The translations under genes were made by a program, and so were the position numbers. 64,000 bases of DNA from Alcaligenaceae bacterium (GTDB lineage Bacteria > Pseudomonadota > Gammaproteobacteria > Burkholderiales > Burkholderiaceae_B), in assembly GCA_030538235.1 (NCBI GenBank), contig JAUNUJ010000010.1, forward strand, positions 28,819-92,818, in the 5' to 3' direction. A model generated the notes under the pieces. It had not been told where the DNA came from. It did not search any database and saw nothing but the letters and a program-made list of their open reading frames with translations. This document shows, piece by piece, positions 58,838 through 64,000 of this stretch. How positions within the stretch are numbered: position 1 is the first letter of the stretch; each line of letters opens with the position of its first letter.

Positions 58838-60217
58838 TTAATCAGACTTTTTAAAAAGGGCATAAAAGAAGCCATCATGCTTGACTATGCCATGTTCATC
58901 GGGCAATGCCAAAAGCTGACCCATGGCCGGCAGTCTCTGTGCTGTCGGCAACTGCTGCTCTAAATAAGCCGCCTGCTGCTCACCCTCTTCGGGAAAGATC
59001 GAGCAAGTGATATAAAGTAAATAGCCACCGGACTTCAGCGTAGTCCAAAGCGCTTCAACAATTTTTCTTTGTAACTCTGAGGTTTTTTTAATATCTTCGG
59101 GTCGACGCAACCACTTAATATCAGGATGGCGTCGAACAATCCCGGCCGCTGTACATGGCACATCGGCCATAATCACATCAAAGGGCTGACCATCGTACCA
59201 AGAAGCAAGGTCGGCAGCATCAGCTGCCAAGCTGTGAATCCGGTAACGGGGATTATCTTGGTGGTGTTCTTTGAGCAGCCCCAGACGCGCGAGATTGTCA
59301 TGAACTCGCTGCAAGCGTCCTTCATCTACATCAAGGATACTCATATCCAGATCAAAGTGCTCCAACATATGAGAGGTCTTGCCCCCCGGTGCTGCGCAAG
59401 CATCCAACACACGTAAACCATGCTCCAGAGGCAGCATTTTGATGGCCTGCTGAGCGGCCAAGTCCTGTACCGAAAAACGTCCTTCGGCAAAACCCGGAAT
59501 CTGCTGTACCGGCACCGGCTGGGCTAAAACAATGGCGTCGTCATCGAGCTGTGTTGCTTCGATTCCGGCTTCTAACAAAGACTGCTTGAAATCCGCCATC
59601 GAGCCGCGACGGCGATTCACACGCAAACACAAGGCACCGGGTTGATTCGCTGCTTTTAATAAGGCTGTGTATTGCTCCGGATAGGCCTCACGCAAAGCCT
59701 CTATCCACCAACGCGGGAAGTTATAACGCACCTCTTCCTGCAGCCAGATTTTATTTAATAGCGTAGCAGACTCACGTTGATAACGTCTTAAGCAGGCGTT
59801 AAGCAAAGCTCTAAACGCAGCGGTTTTTTTATTAAGGGCGCAAGCTTTAACCGCTTCATTAACCAGAGTAAAAGCGTCATAACTGGGGCTGTCGGTGCTC
59901 GAAGCGTCGCCATCTGAAGCAACCCTGTCCGGATCGTCTTGTTCCAAGACACGAAAATCATCGGCACTTAATAGCACCAAAGAAAGAACCAACAGCGATT
60001 GAAATAATGGATTTGGTGCCTTTTTGCTCAACAACTGCTCACTTAAAGCCAAACCTCTATTCCAGTGGCGCAAAGCAAAAAAGCTCAAAGCCTGCACGCC
60101 GGCCCGATACCTATCATCTACCGACGGCAAAAGACTAGACAAGGACTGACCGTTCATCACCTGTTGGACAACTTTGGCGGTTTCGGCAAGAAGCTCTGAT
60201 AAAAGGGTTTGTGACAT
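58838..60217 (-). CDS. rsmB: 16S rRNA (cytosine(967)-C5)-methyltransferase RsmB
   Basis: 459 residues. An N-terminal NusB-like RNA-binding domain (about 1-170) carries a 22-residue Asp/Ser-rich insertion (92-113) not seen in typical RsmB. The methyltransferase domain has SAM loop LDACAAPGGKTSHML (271-285), motif IV ADVPC with Cys355, and motif VI ITCSIFPEEGE with catalytic nucleophile Cys405. RRHPDIKWLRR is the family signature. It is the first gene of the leftward rsmB-DUF4390-ntrYX-trkAH string and diverges from rimO. Confidence 0.96.
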   Translation of the reverse strand: MSQTLLSELLAETAKVVQQVMNGQSLSSLLPSVDDRYRAGVQALSFFALRHWNRGLALSEQLLSKKAPNPLFQSLLVLSLVLLSADDFRVLEQDDPDRVASDGDASSTDSPSYDAFTLVNEAVKACALNKKTAAFRALLNACLRRYQRESATLLNKIWLQEEVRYNFPRWWIEALREAYPEQYTALLKAANQPGALCLRVNRRRGSMADFKQSLLEAGIEATQLDDDAIVLAQPVPVQQIPGFAEGRFSVQDLAAQQAIKMLPLEHGLRVLDACAAPGGKTSHMLEHFDLDMSILDVDEGRLQRVHDNLARLGLLKEHHQDNPRYRIHSLAADAADLASWYDGQPFDVIMADVPCTAAGIVRRHPDIKWLRRPEDIKKTSELQRKIVEALWTTLKSGGYLLYITCSIFPEEGEQQAAYLEQQLPTAQRLPAMGQLLALPDEHGIVKHDGFFYALFKKSD

Positions 60218-60322
60218 AGATTACGCTACGAGAAATTCAGTCTCTAGTTTACTCTTTAAAATGCTAAAATCAGCTGTATTATTCTAAAAAATCAATTCTT
60301 AATTCAATAGATTAGCATTATT

Positions 60323-61651
60323 ATGAGCTCTCCAAAAGTCGGTTTTGTCAGCCTAGGCTGTCCAAAAGCCCTAGTAGACTCTGAACGTATTCTTACTCAG
60401 TTACGCTCAGAGGGTTATGAAATCTCCCCCACCTACGAGGGAGCTGATGTGGTTGTGGTTAATACCTGCGGCTTTATCGACAGTGCCAAAGCAGAGTCTT
60501 TGGACGCCATCGGTGAGGCGTTAGCTGAAAATGGCCGTGTGATTGTGACTGGCTGCATGGGTGTCGAGGAAGACACTATTCGTCAGGTTCACCCCAGCGT
60601 CTTGTCTGTAACCGGCCCCCAACAGTACGAGGAAGTGGTGCGCGCAGTCCATGAAGCGGCGCCCCCTGACATCGACCACGATCCTTTTATCGATCTGGTA
60701 CCACCACAAGGCATTCGTCTGACGCCGCGTCACTATGCCTACTTAAAAATCTCCGAAGGTTGCAACCACTCTTGTGCCTTTTGTATTATTCCTTCGATGC
60801 GTGGTCGCCTAGTAAGTCGCCCTATCGGTGATGTGATGGACGAAGCCAAGCGCTTAGTCGATGCCGGGGTCAAGGAAATCCTGGTTATCTCTCAAGACAC
60901 TAGCGCTTACGGGGTTGATGTCAAGTATCGCACCGACTTCTGGCAAGGACGCCCACTTAAAACACAGATGACAGCGCTTTGTGAAGCTCTGAGTGACTTA
61001 GGCGTTTGGGTTCGTTTACACTACGTTTATCCTTACCCTAATGTCGATGAAGTTATCCCTCTAATGGCCGCGGGCAAGATCCTGCCTTATCTGGACATTC
61101 CGTTCCAACACGCCAGTCCGAAAATCTTACGCGCAATGAAGCGTCCGGCTTTTGAGGATCGCACCTTAGCCCGTATTCATCAATGGCGCGAACAATGCCC
61201 TGATATCACCATCCGCTCCACCTTTATTGTGGGCTTCCCGGGTGAGACCGAAGAGGATTTCCAGTATTTATTAGATTGGTTAAGCGAAGCACAGCTTGAT
61301 CGTGTGGGTTGTTTTAAGTACTCACCGGTAGACGGTGCACCTGCTAATCAACTCGCCGATCCGGTACCGGAAGAAGTCAAGCAAGATCGTTGGGAACGCT
61401 TTATGGCACACCAACAAGCCATTTCTGCAGCCAAGCTACAAAACAAAATCGGTCGTACCATTGAGGTATTGATTGATGAACTCAATGAGCATGGTATCGC
61501 CATCGGTCGCTCTACTGCTGATGCACCGGAAATTGACGGCTTAGTTTATGTCGATAGTCCCTACCAATTAGAGCCCGGCGATATTGTAAAGTGTGTAGTC
61601 ACTGATGCCGACGCTTATGATTTGTTTGCCGATACAGTAGACGCTGAGTAA
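60323..61651 (+). CDS. rimO: Ribosomal protein S12 (aspartate89-C3)-methylthiotransferase RimO
   Basis: 442-residue radical SAM methylthiotransferase. The N-terminal UPF0004 cluster ligands are Cys13 ([12 protein letters not shown]), Cys49 and Cys78. The radical SAM cluster is C147-x3-C151-x2-C154 in [24 protein letters not shown] and the C-terminal TRAM domain (about 375-440) match RimO rather than MiaB. It is monocistronic, divergent from rsmB and convergent with fmt. Confidence 0.98.
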   Translation: MSSPKVGFVSLGCPKALVDSERILTQLRSEGYEISPTYEGADVVVVNTCGFIDSAKAESLDAIGEALAENGRVIVTGCMGVEEDTIRQVHPSVLSVTGPQQYEEVVRAVHEAAPPDIDHDPFIDLVPPQGIRLTPRHYAYLKISEGCNHSCAFCIIPSMRGRLVSRPIGDVMDEAKRLVDAGVKEILVISQDTSAYGVDVKYRTDFWQGRPLKTQMTALCEALSDLGVWVRLHYVYPYPNVDEVIPLMAAGKILPYLDIPFQHASPKILRAMKRPAFEDRTLARIHQWREQCPDITIRSTFIVGFPGETEEDFQYLLDWLSEAQLDRVGCFKYSPVDGAPANQLADPVPEEVKQDRWERFMAHQQAISAAKLQNKIGRTIEVLIDELNEHGIAIGRSTADAPEIDGLVYVDSPYQLEPGDIVKCVVTDADAYDLFADTVDAE

Positions 61652-61681
61652 CGTTGTCTTGGCGCTGTGTTGTGTGCATCC

Positions 61682-61710
61682 GGGGTCTCTAACAAGCTAG
61701 GCGAGACCCC
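61682..61710. terminator. Hairpin between convergent rimO and fmt
   Basis: GGGGTCTC (61682-61689) pairs with GAGACCCC (61703-61710) across a 13-nt loop, 30 bp past the rimO stop and 15 bp past the fmt stop. It is GC-rich and perfect, but neither side has a clear T-tract. Confidence 0.5.
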
Positions 61711-61725
61711 ACTAGCAAATAACCA

Positions 61726-62676
61726 CTAATCGCGCCAGCCTTGGATGAATTGCTCAGCGACTTGGCGCCGACCACCTGAGCGCTGCAACTCCCTGAGGCG
61801 TAACGCGCCTTGACCGCACGCCACATCCACACCCTCTGCAGAGCGTGCCAACACAGTGCCCGGTGCTGCAGTATGACTGCCTGCCACATCCAGCAACTCA
61901 GCCGACCAGATCTTAACCGGCTCATCAAAGCCTTCTAAGTGAACTCGAGCACCCGGTGCCGGTGTAAAGGCGCGAATCCTACGCTCCAACAACTCAGCCG
62001 GCTCTGACCAATCGAGAAGCGCCTCTTCCTTGGTGAGCTTTTCTGCGTAAGTTACGCCCTCGACATCTTGCGCTTTAGGCTCAAAGGCATCGGTGCCATC
62101 AGCCGCTAATTTAGTTAAAGCCTCAACTATCGCCTCAGCGCCTAATTCAGCCAACGCATCATGCAACCCGGCTGCATTCATCGCGGCAATCGCTAGCTTT
62201 TTTTCTAATAAGACCGGACCGGTATCTAAACCTGCTTCCATCTGCATAATACCCACGCCGCTATACTCATCACCGGCCTCAATCGCTCGCTGAATCGGCG
62301 CTGCACCACGCCATCGCGGCAACAAGCTACCATGAATATTTAAACAACCATACTTTGGTAAATCCAAAACCCACTGTGGCAAAATCAAGCCATAAGCGGC
62401 CACCACCATCACATCCGGTTGCAAAGCCTCTAACACATCACGAGCAGCGGCGGCATCCTCAGGGTACTTGCCATCCAAACGCAAACTAATCGGCTGCAAG
62501 ATGTCAGCACCACGCTCCAGCGCCTCTTGTTTAACTGCGCTCGGCATTAATTTCATGCCTCGACCGCCACGTCGATCCGGCTGCGTCAGCACTAAAGGCA
62601 CTTCAAAACCCGCATCAACAATCGCCGCATAAGCTAGGCGCGCGAACTCAGGCGTGCCTGCAAAAACTACTTTCAT
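61726..62676 (-). CDS. fmt: Methionyl-tRNA formyltransferase
   Basis: 316-residue enzyme formylating initiator Met-t[15 protein letters not shown] opens the N-terminal domain. Catalytic Asn113 and His115 lie in [21 protein letters not shown] and Asp151 in AGLDTGPVL, each at the E. coli position plus seven. The C-terminal OB-like tRNA-binding domain begins near residue 210. The usual neighbour def is not in the window. The gene follows the DUF484 gene by 10 bp in the same direction. Confidence 0.97.
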   Translation of the reverse strand: MKVVFAGTPEFARLAYAAIVDAGFEVPLVLTQPDRRGGRGMKLMPSAVKQEALERGADILQPISLRLDGKYPEDAAAARDVLEALQPDVMVVAAYGLILPQWVLDLPKYGCLNIHGSLLPRWRGAAPIQRAIEAGDEYSGVGIMQMEAGLDTGPVLLEKKLAIAAMNAAGLHDALAELGAEAIVEALTKLAADGTDAFEPKAQDVEGVTYAEKLTKEEALLDWSEPAELLERRIRAFTPAPGARVHLEGFDEPVKIWSAELLDVAGSHTAAPGTVLARSAEGVDVACGQGALRLRELQRSGGRRQVAEQFIQGWRD

Positions 62677-62686
62677 CTAAAGTTTC

Positions 62687-63343
62687 CTATAACATCGTAC
62701 GACCAAGGGCCGCACCTGCCAAGGCTGAAATAATCAATAAGAAGCTAATACCCATACCCTCTTGGAAATGCTCCGGGTCATCTGAGGCAAACACTAAAAC
62801 TCCGATACCAGTGGTTTCATCATCTAAAGGCAGAATGGCAACTGATGCCGGCTCAATATCAAACCATGAGTTAATAGATTCAGGATAGTTTTTACCACAA
62901 TAAGGCTGCTCAAGTTGCTGCACATAGTCTTTGATTTCTTGAGATACACTGCCAAAATGTGACGGCACAAACTCAGGGCAAGGCCAAAGCTTCAGAGCAA
63001 CCTTTAGCCCATCAAAGCAATGCTCCAAACTATCAACACAAAGCTGCGGTAAAAAAGAGGCTTCTTCTTCTGCCAACATATAAACACACCACTGCATCAA
63101 CGATTGGCTAATGCTCTGATTTTCCATAGCATAAAGAGACAGCTCTTTTAAATGAAAATCCTGCTTTTTCAACTTATTACGTAAGTCCAAAACCTGGCGT
63201 TGAGCTAGAGATAAAGTGCCGCCGCTATCTACATCCTCGATCTCCATTGACAGAAAAATATCGGCATGCTCTTTAAAAAAACCGGGGTTCTGTTGTAAAA
63301 AATCAGCAACGTCTTGTGCAGTTAATGGTGCTTTATCTGTCAT
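62687..63343 (-). CDS. DUF484 family protein
   Basis: 218 residues from ATG 63343, chosen over a TTG two codons upstream because AGAGG lies seven bases before it. It has an N-terminal helical head (DVADFLQQNPGFFKEHADIFLSMEI), a coiled region with LSLAQRQVLDLRNKL, and a GAF-like domain (SVAILPL.....GVLVFASDDPEHFQEGMG). Function is unknown; in many proteobacteria the gene stands between dapF and xerC, but here it precedes fmt and follows znuA. Confidence 0.9.
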   Translation of the reverse strand: MTDKAPLTAQDVADFLQQNPGFFKEHADIFLSMEIEDVDSGGTLSLAQRQVLDLRNKLKKQDFHLKELSLYAMENQSISQSLMQWCVYMLAEEEASFLPQLCVDSLEHCFDGLKVALKLWPCPEFVPSHFGSVSQEIKDYVQQLEQPYCGKNYPESINSWFDIEPASVAILPLDDETTGIGVLVFASDDPEHFQEGMGISFLLIISALAGAALGRTML

Positions 63344-63367
63344 TTTCAAACCTCTAAAAATTGAAAA

Positions 63368-63405
63368 TCACAGGCAACTTAAGCTTGACGCCAAATTACC
63401 TGTGA
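63368..63405 (-). terminator. Intrinsic terminator downstream of znuA
   Basis: On the minus strand TCACAGGTAA (63396-63405) pairs with TTGCCTGTGA (63368-63377), nine of ten bases matched, around an 18-nt loop, and is followed by TTTTCAATTTTT. This lies between the znuA stop and the DUF484 start, so znuA and DUF484 are probably separate units. The T-rich run is close to the DUF484 ribosome site. Confidence 0.65.
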
Positions 63406-63436
63406 CATTCTTATGTTTTAATAAAATGCTTAAAAT

Positions 63437-64000
63437 CTATTTTAAAGCTTCTAATAACGTATCGGTGTTTTTCTTGATCATTCCAAGATAAGTTGAACCC
63501 TCACCCTCTTTTTGTAAAGCATCAGCAACTAGCGTGCCACCGATTTTAACCTTCGCATCACGGGCTACTTGTTCAATCAGGCGATTATTCGTAGTATTTT
63601 CAAAAAACACCGCTTTAACCTGCTCTTCTTTTAACACTTCCAATACGCGTGCAACCTGTGCCGCAGAAGGTTCGGAACCACCCACACCAGTCACCGGAAT
63701 CTGTTTCAAATCATAAGCCTGTGCCATATAAGCAAAGGCTTCATGGTTGGTTGCGAAACGACGCTGCTGTTCTGATAATTCGGCAAAGGCTTTTTTAACC
63801 TCATCATTGAGTTTTTTAATTTCCGCCACGTAATTAGCGGCATTTTTCTCATAAGAGTCCGCATTGGCCGGATCAGCTGCCTTTAACGCCTTTAGGATGT
63901 TCTCCACATAAATTACCGCATTTAAAGGGTTTTGCCAGGCATGTGGGTCCCATTCACCATGATCGTGACCATGATGATCGTCATGATCATCGTGATCGTC
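63437..64000 (-). CDS. znuA: Zinc ABC transporter substrate-binding protein ZnuA (5' part outside window)
   Basis: 188 codons including the stop are visible; the frame is open to the right edge, so the internal GTG at 63907 is not the start. The visible part opens in a His/Asp-rich loop (DDHDDHDDHHGHDHGEW) followed by DPHAWQNPLNAV, where the His is a conserved zinc ligand of cluster A-I proteins. FATNHEAFAYMAQAYDL carries the second ligand region, and VFFENTTNNRLIEQVA the C-lobe. The His-rich loop is typical of zinc-specific ZnuA. It acts in the periplasm, delivering Zn2+ to ZnuBC, which must lie outside the window. A terminator follows. Confidence 0.93.
   Translation of the reverse strand, partial: DDHDDHDDHHGHDHGEWDPHAWQNPLNAVIYVENILKALKAADPANADSYEKNAANYVAEIKKLNDEVKKAFAELSEQQRRFATNHEAFAYMAQAYDLKQIPVTGVGGSEPSAAQVARVLEVLKEEQVKAVFFENTTNNRLIEQVARDAKVKIGGTLVADALQKEGEGSTYLGMIKKNTDTLLEALK

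Overview
The window reads as chromosomal core DNA of a betaproteobacterium of modest G+C (mid-forties per cent by eye). It is probably an Alcaligenaceae-type member of the Burkholderiales. This placement rests on gene order: mreBCD-mrdA-rodA; gatCAB; rsmB-DUF4390-ntrY-ntrX-trkA-trkH; gpmA-envC-ctpA-thiF diverging from rhodanese-grxC-secB-gpsA; and atpIBEFHAGDC. It is an inference from synteny remembered from Bordetella/Achromobacter-like genomes, not from a database search. No rRNA, tRNA, CRISPR array, prophage or insertion sequence was recognised.

Layout. 1-6.2 kb: the 3' end of mutY, then the leftward rod-shape/elongasome cluster (mreB, mreC, mreD, PBP2, RodA). 6.5-9.8 kb: rightward gatCAB for transamidation of mischarged tRNA. 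10.3-15.0 kb: leftward pyrE and tesA, with tesA diverging from an ABC exporter of the YbbA/YbbP type across a short gap holding a perfect 15-bp palindrome. 15.5-24.0 kb: xthA, an esterase-methyltransferase pair, a small DMT permease, cca, slt, 5-FTHF cyclo-ligase and a beta-class-like GST. 24.1-30.2 kb: the main accessory locus, an OmpA-domain lipoprotein followed by a 1668-residue RTX/VWA adhesin with a 750-bp exact internal duplication. Next to it is 1.3 kb of AT-rich DNA with no convincing gene (30.2-31.5 kb), then a nitroreductase. 32.4-39.9 kb: the complete F1Fo ATP synthase operon with a recognisable promoter and terminator.

40-64 kb: an M61 glycyl aminopeptidase; the leftward gpmA-envC-ctpA-thiF block (glycolysis, septal murein hydrolase control, tail-specific protease, ubiquitin-like-protein activating enzyme); the rightward rhodanese-like/grxC/secB/gpsA block; a BioC-like methyltransferase diverging from comF-trmL; then trkH/trkA, the NtrY/NtrX two-component pair, DUF4390, rsmB; rimO; fmt; DUF484; and the 3' part of znuA, cut by the right edge within its His-rich loop.

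Most of the window is ordinary housekeeping. The features worth a second look are the adhesin/OmpA lipoprotein locus and its exact repeat, the NtrX-like regulator without an AAA+ domain, the cysteine-free rhodanese-fold protein, the inserted segment in the MidA-family methyltransferase, the tesA/ybbA palindrome, and the atpI start whose promoter would leave almost no leader. I did not find a convincing wholly new multigene system. The adhesin/OmpA locus and the empty AT-rich stretch beside it are the best candidates for lineage-specific biology.
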